Below are positions 13,181 through 23,214 of a stretch of 64,000 nucleotides of DNA, in pieces (the stretch's first letter is position 1; every line of letters begins with the position of its first letter). The notes beneath the pieces were generated by a model. That model worked only from the letters and a program-made list of their open reading frames with translations. It made no database searches and was not told the DNA's origin. The stretch is from assembly GCA_033032865.1 (NCBI GenBank), contig JAWHQI010000019.1:17216001-17280000 (forward strand). Reading direction: 5' to 3'. The stretch is from Dactylorhiza incarnata. Taxonomy: Eukaryota; Streptophyta; Magnoliopsida; Asparagales; Orchidaceae. The translations under genes were made by a program, and so were the position numbers.

Positions 13181-16100
13181 TGTCACAACCCGCATTTTCC
13201 CAAGAATATAATACGTATTATCAGAGCAACGGGAAAATACGCATCGTGATGCCACACCTGCAGGAGACGACTACAGACGCTCAGGCAAATACTCCTTACG
13301 ATAATTTTATAAAAGACATCCGTGTTCGGATTAAAAGAGAAATTTTCATTTTTTTAGCTTAAGACCGCGTCCCTCGGTCTGGTGGATCATCTAGCCCACA
13401 AGTAGAAAACAATACATACGCAGCGGAAAATAGGTTTGTTTCTTTTAGCCTACATGAGCAAGAAAATAAACATTCCAGGAATGATATGCACATATCTAGG
13501 TTTAGTATAATAAGAAAGGATTTTTCTACGAATTTCAAAGTATGCGATCTTTATTTAAAAGCATGATATGCAAGAACGACATTTTTTTATAATCAATAAA
13601 GTAACTACTACATCTTAGCGAAAAGGCTTCCCAGAGAGCAAATAGGTAATGTACTCAAAGTAACAGCAAAGCAAACAGTAAGTAATCTAAACAAAAAGTC
13701 TTACGGGTGCCAACAGCTGACACGAACCCGCAGGGAAGAAGGAAAAACAGCTAAAGGAGAGACAACAACTAAGCAACTGCCCCTTACCTAAGAGGGGAAG
13801 GGCCTCGACAGGAACACTGAACGACGCCGCTCTAACTCCTACGGCGGCTAAAAACCTGAACCTGAGACATTCATAAGAAAAGAATGCCTCAGCCCAAGAG
13901 GGTGCAAGAAAACCAAGATTAGCAGTAAGAGAAATAAGAAAGTGCAGAAAGGAAAACTAAGCAGGTAAACATCAATAATCTTACGACAGGCCGAGCCAGC
14001 TCAAACGAGTGCACTCGGTAAAAGGAAAAGAAAAGCCTGCACTAGAAGGTAATAGTCAACACAATCAAAGCCCACCACGTGTCCGCCATTGCGGCTCAGA
14101 GGTGATGGTCATACATATAATATCATCATACACATATATAAGCATATATGTTTATAAAAAAAATTGAGACTGATCAGCTCGAGGGAAAAACGTCCCCCAA
14201 AAGAAGGCACTGCGACGGTGGTATCTTCCACCAACGCCCGCAGCCCAAAACAGGGTCGTGGTCCTTTATCCACTGCCACCCAAAAACCAAATCCGGGTGG
14301 TGGTACTATATCCACTGCCACCCAAAACTACCCACCGTGCAAGGCTTAAGACAAAGGTTCTAAATAATCAAATTTAGTTTCAATTAAGACACGGGACGTA
14401 ACCCGAGATATCAGCACCATAACACCCTAAGAATAGGGTCACAAAGAAATAAACACTACTCAACGATTCATTTGAAAACACTTGGTGAGTTCAAACTTGA
14501 CTCCTAACGAACTCCTCGAAACAGAATGATGAATAAGGCACGACAAGACACCATAAATGACCGCTAACCATATACATGACAACTCAACGAATAAGACATA
14601 GATCCCCGAAGGTCTCAACCAAAGGGACTTAACATACCTGATAGCACCGCTTAAGATACTCGGCAAAAGAACATATAAATATATGAGGAAACGATTCAGA
14701 ACAACAACGAAGTTAACCGAAAAAAAACTCATCAAAAGTTGACGGAAAACTTAACAGACGTTGGCAGAGAAAGAGGAAGGAATGACGGAAACGAAGAACG
14801 TCCGATCACCCAGCAACCACCAACGAAGGGGACTACTACCGAGCTTATCTCTGGTCGCCATCCACTGTAGTATCACTTGAGATCATTTACTTTAGGGTTG
14901 CGCCATTGATTAGCTACGACCTAACTCTTATATCTACTACAACGACTCGATAGGAGATGCTCAAGGAGGAAAACCTTAGGTACGAGCCTCTAAACACAAA
15001 CAACGTACCCTCAACGAGAACCAAACAAAGATCTGAAGTTACCCCCGAAAGGATGCACATGCAATGCAACACTCCACACATTAAATGCTTCAGTCGGCCA
15101 TTATACATGATCATACATTCACCTTCCATTTAAATACCCAAGAAAGAATGCACACACACGAGCCAGCCATGCTTGGCAAGAACCCCAAAAGAATACAATA
15201 TGATTTCTACATGAAGCTCAACCGCAAACCCATAGCGAGATAAACTACAGAAAAATACCCTTTAAACTCAAACCCAAATCAGGATTTACCCCAAGCATAA
15301 GAGCAGAGTAACAACTAGCCTCAAAACAACATTAGATTACATTATTTAACTTGAGAGTGAAATGATGAGTGAGAAAAAGGAAGGGAAGAAAGAAGTGTGA
15401 GTCATAACTTTTCCGCACTTAACACAATTGCCATCACCATAAAGAAACATCCTAACTCCAGAAATGAACATAGAGATAAGAAATGAGGAGGGAGAGGAAG
15501 AGAATAGCTCCAAATGACTTTCATAACCGCACCCCAAGCATATGAGCAAACCCTCCATACCTTTAGCTAATTAAATGAGGAATATGCAGAATTTAACAAG
15601 TAACCACGATTTGGAACTTAACCCATATGAATCCCGCGAATAATCAAGATGAACCCGACATAAATGACAACAAGAGCTTGAAGAAACCACTAGCACATCC
15701 CAATCATACATGATAACAGGAATTGTAAAAGCAGCTAGCATAACCCCGGAACTAGCCAAGTGAACCAAGCATATAACCATCCGGACCTTGAGCAAAACCA
15801 TCCCGATTATTATCCAAAAAAAATACTTGTATATATATAACCATCTAGGACTTAGCTAAAACCAGCCCGGAATTTGTTTAGCACAATTTAAGAACATTTT
15901 GATAACTTAACTAGGAAAGTTGCCGGCGCAACCTCAATTAATCTGATACCAAGCACTAGGTAGACTGCTAGCATAACTCCAAACCTAAGTTAACAAAAGC
16001 TGGGAAACTACTTGCATAAACTCCAATTAATCGGTTAACGACAGCTGGGAGAAACACAGGTATAAATCCCCATAATCAGTTAACAAAAGCTGAAAGGAAC

Positions 16101-16799
16101 ACAAACATAAATCTCCCTAATTAGCTAACAAGAAAGCTGAGAAACTAAGTGCATAAACCCCATAACCAGTGAACAAAAGCTGGGAGAAATTCCAACTAAA
16201 TCCCCCCACTCAGCATAAACCAAACAGCCCCCCCTTCAAACAGCATTATTAAAACAACTTCCCAAACAGCACAGATAGAGCAGCCCCCCCATGATAACTG
16301 CTATAATAGCCAAGGATGAAGCCACATAAATGCTAGCATATTAACCAACTAAAGCCCCCATAATGATCCAAGAAATTGCCAACAGAAATTCAAGCACATG
16401 GCAGCCCCCTATAAAGATCCAAACAAATTTGCCAACAGGAATTCAAAAGCAGCCCCCTATAATAATGATCTAAACGATTTTGCCAACAAGGAAGAAATCC
16501 AGCAATAGAGAAGAAGAGAGGGAGAAAGAGAAGGGTTTTCTTGCCTCATCGACGGGGCTCCGTCGATTGCCGACGAGCGAGGAGGAGGCCGACCGGATCT
16601 ACAGCCCCGGCGACGAAGAAAGCCCCCGGCGACCAAGGTCCTTCCTCCGACGGCCGCTCCGACGCCGCTCGAAACCGATCGATGCAACCCTAGCTCGCCA
16701 CTCCAGCACTGTCGGCAGAGAATGAAATATGGAAAGGGGGAGGAGCAGGGTTTATCGGGGAAGGGGTGAGCAAGGATAATGGCTGCCAGCAATATAACC

Positions 16800-16840
<41 letters not shown>

Positions 16841-16913
16841 CTTTTATACATAAGGATTATATATAATTTATACACATATATAATATATGATTGTACAAAT
16901 ATATACGTGTATA
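13181..16913 (-). repeat. Truncated LTR, array copy 3
   Basis: Matches LTR copies 1 and 2 until 16913 and then stops abruptly; the remaining ~255 bp, including the TGTAACGCC start on the minus strand, are absent. It is the most diverged of the three, with a 5-bp insertion near 15004-15009 and more substitutions. The break falls between A and T at the point where a Helitron-like 5' end starts, fitting Helitron insertion followed by loss of the other flank. Confidence 0.8.
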
Positions 16914-16937
16914 TCTATACTATTTTAAAAAGAAATA
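16914..16937 (+). other. Helitron-type 5' terminus
   Basis: Starts TCTATACTATTTTAAAAAG, preceded by A (16913). It shares TCTATACTATT-TAAAA-GAAATA with the sequence at 34613, which also follows an A. The array LTR is interrupted exactly here, giving an independent boundary. Confidence 0.6.
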
Positions 16938-18502
16938 CTGCGGCCTGCGAATAGCGTGAAATAAAAATTCATTGAAAAAATCTCCACCCTCAATTATGGT
17001 TCAGTTATTCACAACCGTCCGATTAAACGTTCTCCTTCGTATATGCGCCATCAACTCCTCGCACTCCTCTCGCTCTGCCCTAACTCAAACACACGCCGCA
17101 CGAAAGAAGCCCCGCTCCCTCTCACGCCTTCAACAACTAAACGCCTCCTTCGCCTTCGCTCCCTCTCATCTACTCTGCAACGCGATTCAGCCGCAGCATC
17201 TCCTACACTCCACCGCAACAAGCTTCCTCTCACGCCTCTGCAACAGGTTTCAACGCAAACTCCCATTTCGAAAGGGCAAACCTGTTCCTCTCATGCCATT
17301 ACACTCCGACCAAGCAAGGATCTCAACCGTTCCTCCTCCGACCTCCGCTCAGGCTTCCTCCGACCTCCGCTCAGGCTTCGCCGACCACGAACACCTCCTT
17401 CCAGCCACCGTCCATCGAAAAGCAGAGGTAACAACTCATCTGCGATTTGCATCTTACCCTCACGGCAGTGTACTCATTTCAGGGTATTCACGTTTTTTTC
17501 TCCTCTAAATATCCTACATTTGGAAATGCTTACACTCATTTTCAATTTTCCCCAATTTCTGATCTTCCATCTTCTCTACCTCCTCTCTATTCTCTGATCT
17601 TACTCTTTGCATTTTCTTGGCTTTTATTTGTTAGGTAACTAAATGAATATCACTGCAAAAATCACACAAAAATTCACTCATAAGCATGAATCATTAATCT
17701 CCCCGAGCATCAATGTCATCTTCCTGATATATTGCATTTTCCTTTTATTTGATGCTCCACTTTCTCAAGATATATGAGAGCTGCTCAGGTCCTTCTTCCT
17801 GCTCACAATGTGTTTGTCTAAATGCTACATTGATTTGCGCTCATCAAACTCGCGGCAGTCTGCCGCGACAAGCTCGCAGCAGTCACCCACTGCATGCTCA
17901 CAGCAGTTTGCTGCGGCAAAACAGCAGCAGTTCACGCGCCCTATGATCTGAATGGGCTTATCCTTCAGGTAAAATGGTTGTCTTCAGAGAACTTTGAAAT
18001 AAATGTATTTTGTGAATGAATTTTGGACATGGTAAAGGGGAAACCATACTGTATTTTGTTTTTCTTCGTATCACTCTACCACTTGAGCTTCTGTTCATCT
18101 TTGTTCAAGCCTCTCATTTGCTAAAAGTGAATTGATAGTATATTAATATTAGTCAAACATAAAAGTGAATTGATAGTGACTCTAATGAAGTGAATCATAC
18201 TTTCATACATGAATTCACACTTGGCCATTTAGGTTATTATGCTTGGACAAATATACTTTCCTCTCTACCTAAATTACTATATTTTATTAAGCAGTGTATT
18301 GTATTATGCTTTTGAACTAGAATTTATCTTCGTTGAGATTAATTTTTATAAAACTATTGCTTACTCCAGGTTTTGAGGGTGAGTGAATTGAAGGCTCCCG
18401 GAAAAGGGCATCAAACCCAGCTGAACAAAAAGGGTATGCCATCATTTTAAATCAGATATATCATGTACCTTTTCATTGAAAATTTATTCATAATTGTTGT
18501 TT
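16938..18502 (+). other. Non-coding Helitron interior
   Basis: No recognised gene. The 17040-17400 stretch is C/T-rich with several open frames (178 aa from 16972, 184 aa from 17043) in overlapping frames. Their proline/serine/arginine-rich translations look like the by-product of pyrimidine-rich DNA. A possible donor follows AAGCAGAG at about 17428. 17860-17935 has short GCAGCAGT/CTGCGGCA repeats. The rest is AT-rich and nothing else was seen. Confidence 0.4.
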
Positions 18503-18910
18503 AATATTTTGCTTTCATTCTCATGTTCCCTAGGGGTGCTTTGTGGGTATTAGTCAATTAGTGTCTAAGCAAAGCACGATAGTCTCTGTGATGATTACTA
18601 CTAGGGCTGCTTCGTAGTATCGGCCGTTAGATGGTCGAGCGGAGCGGATAGTTTCTTTTTAATATATATGCGTGTGTTCATGTACATTACATAACTATTT
18701 CTGTGCAATATTTTGCTTTCATTCTCATGTTTCGTAGGGGTGCTTTGTGGGTATTAGTCAATTAGTGGCTAAGCAAAGCACGATAGTCTCTGTGATGACT
18801 ACTACTAGGGCTGCTTCGCAGTATCGACCGGTAGAGAGTCGAGCGGAGCAGATAGTTTCTTTTTAATATGTGAGTGTGTTCGTGCACATTACATAACTAT
18901 TTCTGTGCAT
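18503..18910 (+). repeat. 204-bp direct tandem duplication
   Basis: 18503-18706 and 18707-18910 are near-identical copies. Each contains GTGCTTTG...CAAAGCAC, an inverted repeat flanking about 27 bp, and a GCTGCTTCG...GAGCGGAGC segment. Differences are a few substitutions and small indels. The inverted repeat could fold into a hairpin. No gene overlaps it. Confidence 0.8.
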
Positions 18911-19081
18911 ATAATCTGCCATTTTTATAATGCATTATAGCACGTTATTTTTTTTTTTGTGTGACGGTTCAACCAAAAAAGATGGAAATATCGTCAGAAA
19001 TTAAATTCATTCGTTATATACTATTTAAAAAAAAACAGCTTAACAGAGTGATTAAGATCGTCTATTTTCAACAACTTAAGC

Positions 19082-19283
19082 ATGTCAACGACAAATCAAC
19101 ACAATGAGCTCAACGCAAGGGAACGTCAGGATCATCAACTACAATCCATTAACCAACAAGAACCGCAGTCGACAAATGAAAATATCATCACAACTGAAAG
19201 CAACTTAACAACCGAAACAACCCGCCGAAGACGAAGGCCTCCTACATACACATCAACTCTAGAGCGCCGTGAGGCATCTAATG
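19082..19283 (+). pseudogene. Possible Helitron helicase N-terminal fragment
   Basis: An ATG at 19082 opens a frame of about 67 codons before the sequence switches to Sirevirus-like DNA (the frame itself runs to 19315). The peptide is rich in Q, N, T and E, then has 'TTRRRRRPPTYT' and 'ERREASNAR'. Plant Helitron replication/helicase proteins often begin with low-complexity sequence and arginine-rich ERR..NAR repeats. Its position inside a segment with a Helitron 5' end supports this, but no Rep or helicase motif is present, so it is at best a truncated start. Confidence 0.35.
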
Positions 19284-19341
19284 CTAGGTGTCTAATTCAT
19301 CAATCATTCTTTTAGGTGACCCTAGACAAAACTCTCCTCCA

Positions 19342-20868
19342 ATGGATGCCCTAAGTGAGGGGGATCATAGCCCATCCTATGCAGGAGAAGGTGGGTCTGC
19401 TAGTGAGGAAGAACATCAACAGGAACCAACCAATCCCAATCTACAAAGTGCACTAAATGCCCCATCTGAGGGGGAGCAGATCCCTGATGCTGGAAGGGTT
19501 ATAGCTCAGAGTGGAGCTGCAAAGCTGGTTGCAAAAGACTTGGCCCAGGAAAGACCAGCTGCTGCTCTAGACACATCTGACTTGCTAAACTCAATGCAAA
19601 CCATGATTGAGGGTCAGATGCTGTCAGTAAAAGAACTGGTTGCTGAAAGAATACAAGATGCTACTGCTCAAGTTAGGGATGAGCTAAATGCTACAAGAGT
19701 TGCATTGACTCAGGAGATCCAGGCCAGTGAGCAGAGAATGGAGATAAGAGTGGCTGGAGTAAGAACTGAGCTGAATGACCAGGTCAATGATGTCAAAACT
19801 GCATCAGATCATATCCTTCTGCAGATAACAAGATGGTTTGAAATGGCCAAAAATACTGTAGGTGCCCAGCACACAATCTTGAAGGACATTGCTGACCACC
19901 AAGGGGATTCCACAAAGGACATCACATATGTAAAGAATCACCTTTACAAAAACCAAAATGTCTGGGAAAAAGCTGTTGCCAGCATGACACAAGTGGTCAA
20001 CACATCATGCAGCCAAGTAAAATCCCACATTGACAAGGCAAAGGACTTCATTTTGGATGATGTGGACAGCACCTTTCAGACTCTCTCCCAATCCATAATT
20101 CATCAAAACTCTGGAATAGAGAAGAAAATAGTGGAAAACAACAAAGCAGGGGAGGAGAAGATTACAAATCTACATGCTAAGATGAAAGGAGCACACATCC
20201 AGTTATATAACAACATGGAATCCTCACACAAATTGATACTGTCCAACCAAGAAGCAGCAAGCAAGCAAGTGGTGGAAGTGGTCAACAATGCTTCCAGCAC
20301 TATTCAAGAAAATATCCTTGCAATGGTCAGAAAGGTCACTGACACTCAATGGGACACAAGTCTAAAAGTGCTGCAAGGAACAAGAGTTGCTTTAAATCTA
20401 CCAATCCTAAACCCTAGCAGAGATGAAGGTTTTGACTTCCAAAGTCAATCAAATCTGATTGCTGATGAGAGAGCAGCAAAAAGGAGAAGGGTAGAAGGTA
20501 TTCAAACTGCTGAAGAATACATGGCACAGAAAAGAATGGAAAACCTAGATGACCCACTCCATGATGATGACAATCTGGAGTTGGACACAATTGTTGTGAA
20601 TACCTGGGTGAGCCATGACAATCCAATGAAGGACATTGACCATGTCTACTCAGCTGTAGAGTGGATCAAACACCTTGAAAGGGAATCCTTAAGGGAAAGG
20701 ATTCTCAAAGAAAACATGGTAAGAAGGGAAACTCCTCTAAGGATTCCCCAAAGATATCTTCCCAAGCCACTTCTGTATTTCAAAGTAAAGGAGCAGATGA
20801 AGGCTGCTGAAGAAGCTAGGAAAAGAAAGTCTACTGTTGGAGAAAGCTCTTCACAGGGTCCATCTTAG
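19342..20868 (+). CDS. Sirevirus third ORF (envelope-position coiled-coil protein)
   Basis: 508 codons from ATG at 19342 (open upstream to 19288). It is uninterrupted, which is notable in a degraded element. The N-terminal ~90 residues are acidic and low-complexity (GEGGSASEEEHQQEP); residues ~100-360 are heptad-like, rich in A, E, Q, K and consistent with a long coiled coil; a basic AAKRRRVEG cluster near residue 395 could be a nuclear signal; the C-terminus is charged and ends STVGESSSQGPS. I see no signal peptide or clear transmembrane segment, so 'envelope' is only positional. Sireviruses such as SIRE1 and Maximus carry a coiled-coil ORF at this place; its role is unknown. Confidence 0.6.
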   Translation: MDALSEGDHSPSYAGEGGSASEEEHQQEPTNPNLQSALNAPSEGEQIPDAGRVIAQSGAAKLVAKDLAQERPAAALDTSDLLNSMQTMIEGQMLSVKELVAERIQDATAQVRDELNATRVALTQEIQASEQRMEIRVAGVRTELNDQVNDVKTASDHILLQITRWFEMAKNTVGAQHTILKDIADHQGDSTKDITYVKNHLYKNQNVWEKAVASMTQVVNTSCSQVKSHIDKAKDFILDDVDSTFQTLSQSIIHQNSGIEKKIVENNKAGEEKITNLHAKMKGAHIQLYNNMESSHKLILSNQEAASKQVVEVVNNASSTIQENILAMVRKVTDTQWDTSLKVLQGTRVALNLPILNPSRDEGFDFQSQSNLIADERAAKRRRVEGIQTAEEYMAQKRMENLDDPLHDDDNLELDTIVVNTWVSHDNPMKDIDHVYSAVEWIKHLERESLRERILKENMVRRETPLRIPQRYLPKPLLYFKVKEQMKAAEEARKRKSTVGESSSQGPS

Positions 20869-21104
20869 AAGAATCAGCCTTGCCATTTATTTTGTTATTC
20901 TTGCATGTACAACTATAAGTTGAATTCTCTTTTATATATCTGTACTGACAATCTAAAGTGGAATGAAATTTCCTATTCTGCTCATAATATTGTGTTTGTT
21001 ACTATTTGATATATGTACTATGTATTTATTATTCTTAGTATTCAGTATCTTAAAAGAGAAATTCAATTTGAAATGAATCAGCTATTACAGAAAATAGCTC
21101 TATA

Positions 21105-21434
21105 ATTGAGGGGGAGTACAGTCCCTACTCAGGTTGAAGGGAAATTGGCAACTGCTAAAACATGGATAGGCTAGCCTATAGGTTGATCCAAAGGGATCAA
21201 TAGATATTGTCCCTCTATCCATAGAAGGGTTGAAGAAACCAGAAAGGGGGAGATAGGGCCAGAACCAATGCTGAAGAAAAGAGTGAAAGGGGGAGATAGT
21301 GTGAAAGGGAGATAGGACCAGTACAAATAACTTCAGATGCTTTTTCTATGTAGATCACTCTTTCTGTGAAAAGATTAATATTGTTAATGGACCTTAGCAT
21401 TGGGGATATTCTGCCTTCTTCAAATAGGGGGAAA
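21105..21434 (+). promoter_or_regulatory. Multiple polypurine tracts before SIRE-B 3' LTR
   Basis: G/A-rich tracts at about 21107 (GAGGGGGAG), 21244 (AAAGGGGGAGA), 21285 (AAAGGGGGAGA), 21304 and 21424 (ATAGGGGGAAAT). The last is one base before the LTR start TGTTGGG. Several near-identical tracts upstream of the 3' LTR are a recognised Sirevirus feature. Confidence 0.75.
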
Positions 21435-21609
21435 TTGTTGGGTAAATTGCCCTCAATATTACCTTGATTTGAAGAGGCATCACCCTCAATACTAAGGACA
21501 TATTGTATTTGACAAAGCTATACTTGTGTAGAATATACAGGCACAGTGACTCAAAAGAAAGGGCCAAACATGGCCTTAGACAAGAAGGAATCATCCACAA
21601 GGAGATGAA

Positions 21610-21800
21610 GATCTGTCTCGGCATAACCGCTGAGACGATGGGTCAGAACCGCTGAGACGAGGAGCCGTCTCAGCGGGTCCACTGAGAAGAAGACTGGAGC
21701 AACCGCTGAGAAGGGGACTGGAGCTGCTGCTGAGACTGGATGCTGTCTCAGCCCAACCGCTGAGACTGGATGCTGTCTCAGCCTAACCGCTGAGACAGAT
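21610..21800 (+). repeat. GCTGAGAC / GTCTCAGC motif cluster in SIRE-B LTR
   Basis: At least nine occurrences of CTGAGA or TCTCAG in ~190 bp, in both orientations and often paired to give hairpins such as GCTGAGAC...GTCTCAGC. Two successive units share AACCGCTGAGACTGGATG. It lies in U3, upstream of the TATA box. Confidence 0.8.
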
Positions 21801-21918
21801 CCAAATGTCTTGACGGGATCTGCTTTTGGCGCAAATGACATTTGAGAGGAAAAAACAAGTCCAATCAGCCCCATACCGCGTCAGGAGAATCGATATAGCC
21901 GTTGAAGCCTTCTGGAGG

Positions 21919-21926
21919 TATAAAAG
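21919..21926 (+). promoter_or_regulatory. SIRE-B LTR TATA box
   Basis: TATAAAAG preceded by GGAGG, about 480 bp into the LTR and downstream of the palindromic motif cluster, as expected for the U3 promoter. Confidence 0.6.
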
Positions 21927-22371
21927 GAGATGCTAGGGCACAACAACGAGAACTGTTCCATTGAGAAGCTTTTGCTACACGCCGCAATCGAGCACTCGCG
22001 ATTCAGCCAGTTGAAGTCATTCTCTGCTGCTGAAGTTAATCTTCTAAGGGAGATTAGATAGCTCTTCCTGTGCTAACTCAAGAAGGGCAAGTTGATCTTT
22101 TGCTTGGCTGAAGGAGAAGATCAAAATGATACAAATCTGAAGCTGCTGTTTTTAGATCTGAAGAAAGGATTCAGAAGACCTAAGAGTAATCCTTTTGTCC
22201 TCTGTGTTCAACTCAAACTCTATTATATCTTTGTAAGGCATTGTTGCCTGAGTAAAAGGCTGTTGAGCCTGTGTGTAAAGCTGTGTTGACAGCTTGAGTG
22301 GTAGGACTTCTTGATAGGTCTAAGGTAGGAAATCTGTGGGATTTCTGAGTGGTAGGAGTTCATAACTCTGA

Positions 22372-22470
22372 GTTGTAGGGCTGCTGTTGTGCCTGAGGTG
22401 TAGGGCTGTTGAGCCTGAGTGTAGGGCTGCTGTGCCTGAGGTGTAGGGCTGCTGAGCCTGAGTGTAGGAT
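22372..22470 (+). repeat. ~24-bp minisatellite (TGTAGGGCTGCTGNGCCTGAG)n
   Basis: About four copies of GTAGGGCTGYTG followed by GCCTGAG, alternating GTGTAGG and GAGGTGTAGG spacers, in the downstream part of the SIRE-B LTR. Confidence 0.75.
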
Positions 22471-22766
22471 CACTCTTGATCTGAGAAGTTCTGAGGAACT
22501 TGTGGTGTAAGCTCAAGGAGCTGAGATTGAAGTTTGGAGGAGTTGACCTTGTCTAACTCATTGTTAGAAAGGTGAAGGGGGAAAGAGGACTACTCAAGAC
22601 ACCCTGTCTTGAGGAACCTCTATACATCCTTGTGTGTTTTCTGTGATTGTACTTTCTGCAGCTAGAAACATTAGGTTTATAGAAAGAAATTAAATAAAAC
22701 CTATTCACCCCCCCCCCCCCCCCCCCCCCCTCTAGGTATTATTGACTACACCTATATAAACTATCA

Positions 22767-23151
22767 AGATTTTCTTCCGCATGCATGCTAGGTGAAGAGT
22801 AGGTTACATATGTTATTTCATCGTTTTATTTTCCGATAAAAAGAGGGCTTGGCGAGCCCCGACTTTTGTTGGGAGAGACTTACCCTTTTCCGAATCGTAT
22901 TTCGGTGGGTCTCTTTTGGTACAACGCATAGCTCGATCGGGCCGGGTGGGTCCCTTTGCTTGATCAACATTGGCTCTATAGTCCTTGGGAGATCTCAAGA
23001 GGTTTGGCACCCTTCGTGTGGCAAGTGTTTCTCTTTGCCTAGTCCGGTGCGCTTGCACTGTGCGGCTTGCATTTGCATCATTCTTCTTTAGTCTCGCGTG
23101 GTTAACTAATTATGATACGAACGGGCGTTGTGAACGTAGTGGTCTACATCA
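22767..23151 (+). repeat. Chromovirus 5' LTR, 3' remainder
   Basis: Near-identical to 28949-29334 of the 3' LTR (a few substitutions) and ends CTACATCA. The preceding ~980 bp of LTR are absent; SIRE-B sequence ends at the base before. Confidence 0.85.
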
Positions 23152-23152
23152 A

Positions 23153-23165
23153 TTTGGAATCAGAC
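23153..23165 (+). promoter_or_regulatory. Degenerate primer-binding site
   Basis: TTTGGAATCAGAC directly after the LTR. It matches the usual TGGTATCAGAGC at most positions (T to A and G lost), so the site is probably damaged. Confidence 0.6.
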
Positions 23166-23214
23166 TTCGGCGTAAAGATTTCTTAATCTTTGCCGGTCCT
23201 CTTGCTTCCCTTTT

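Larger units (their letters stand above)
1..16913 (-). mobile_element. Tandem array of a non-autonomous Ty3 element with ~4 kb LTRs
   Basis: A ~6.05 kb unit repeats head to tail; landmarks at 589, 6644 and 12697 lie 6055 and 6053 bp apart. On the minus strand each unit reads: LTR beginning TGTAACGCCCCAGG and ending GGGTTGTGACA, then a primer-binding site TGGTATCAGAG, then ~2 kb internal DNA with a protease/RT remnant, then a purine-rich tract and the next LTR. The order is internal(partial)-LTR-internal-LTR-internal-LTR(truncated). Copies are near identical, with scattered substitutions and small indels. Large LTRs with a nearly gene-free interior match the LARD class. The RT peptide resembles Del/Tekay Ty3 elements. 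Shared-LTR arrays usually arise by unequal recombination between LTRs. The left end lies outside the window, so total copy number is unknown. Confidence 0.85.
16914..19283 (+). mobile_element. Helitron-like element, 5' portion
   Basis: The segment begins with TCTATACTATTTTAAAAAG directly after an A, as expected for the 5' end of plant Helitrons (5'-TC, insertion between A and T). A related terminus is at 34613. The interior has a pyrimidine-rich leader-like stretch (17040-17400), a direct duplication (18503-18910) and, at 19082, an ORF whose arginine-rich, ERREASNAR-type sequence resembles the N-terminus of plant Helitron helicases. No 3' hairpin/CTRR terminus was found before the Sirevirus sequence takes over near 19283, so the element is truncated. 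The assignment rests on the terminus and a weak protein resemblance. Confidence 0.5.
19284..22766 (+). mobile_element. Sirevirus (Ty1/copia) 3' half, 'SIRE-B'
   Basis: In order: a ~500-codon coiled-coil ORF in the envelope-like position, a non-coding stretch with repeated polypurine tracts, and an LTR beginning TGTTGGG and ending ACTATCA with a C run about 55 bp from its end. A third ORF plus multiple polypurine tracts is the hallmark of Sireviruses (SIRE/Maximus). Gag, protease, integrase, RT and the 5' LTR are missing. The left junction with Helitron-like sequence is near 19283. The right end at 22766 directly abuts a truncated chromovirus LTR, so this element probably inserted into that LTR. 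Confidence 0.7.
21436..22766 (+). repeat. SIRE-B 3' LTR (~1.33 kb)
   Basis: Starts TGTTGGGTAAATTGCC right after the last polypurine tract and ends ACTATCA. It contains a CTGAGAC/GTCTCAG motif cluster (21610-21800), a TATA box (TATAAAAG, 21919-21926), a ~24-bp minisatellite (22372-22470) and a long C run at 22710-22731. A relative starts at 63907. The end was placed by comparison with SIRE-A, where the LTR also ends some 40-55 bp after its C run. Confidence 0.75.

Noticed and set aside
1..16913. Classical satellite DNA
   Set aside because: Each unit has LTR ends, a primer-binding site, a purine tract and a protease/RT remnant, so it is a retroelement array.
16972..17597. 178- and 184-codon plus-strand ORFs
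   Set aside because: They overlap each other in different frames over pyrimidine-rich DNA, lack recognisable motifs and appear fortuitous.
19284..19341. A 28-bp intron joining the ORFs at 19082 and 19342
   Set aside because: GT...AG bounds exist but 28 bp is far too short for a plant intron; a junction between two elements is more likely.
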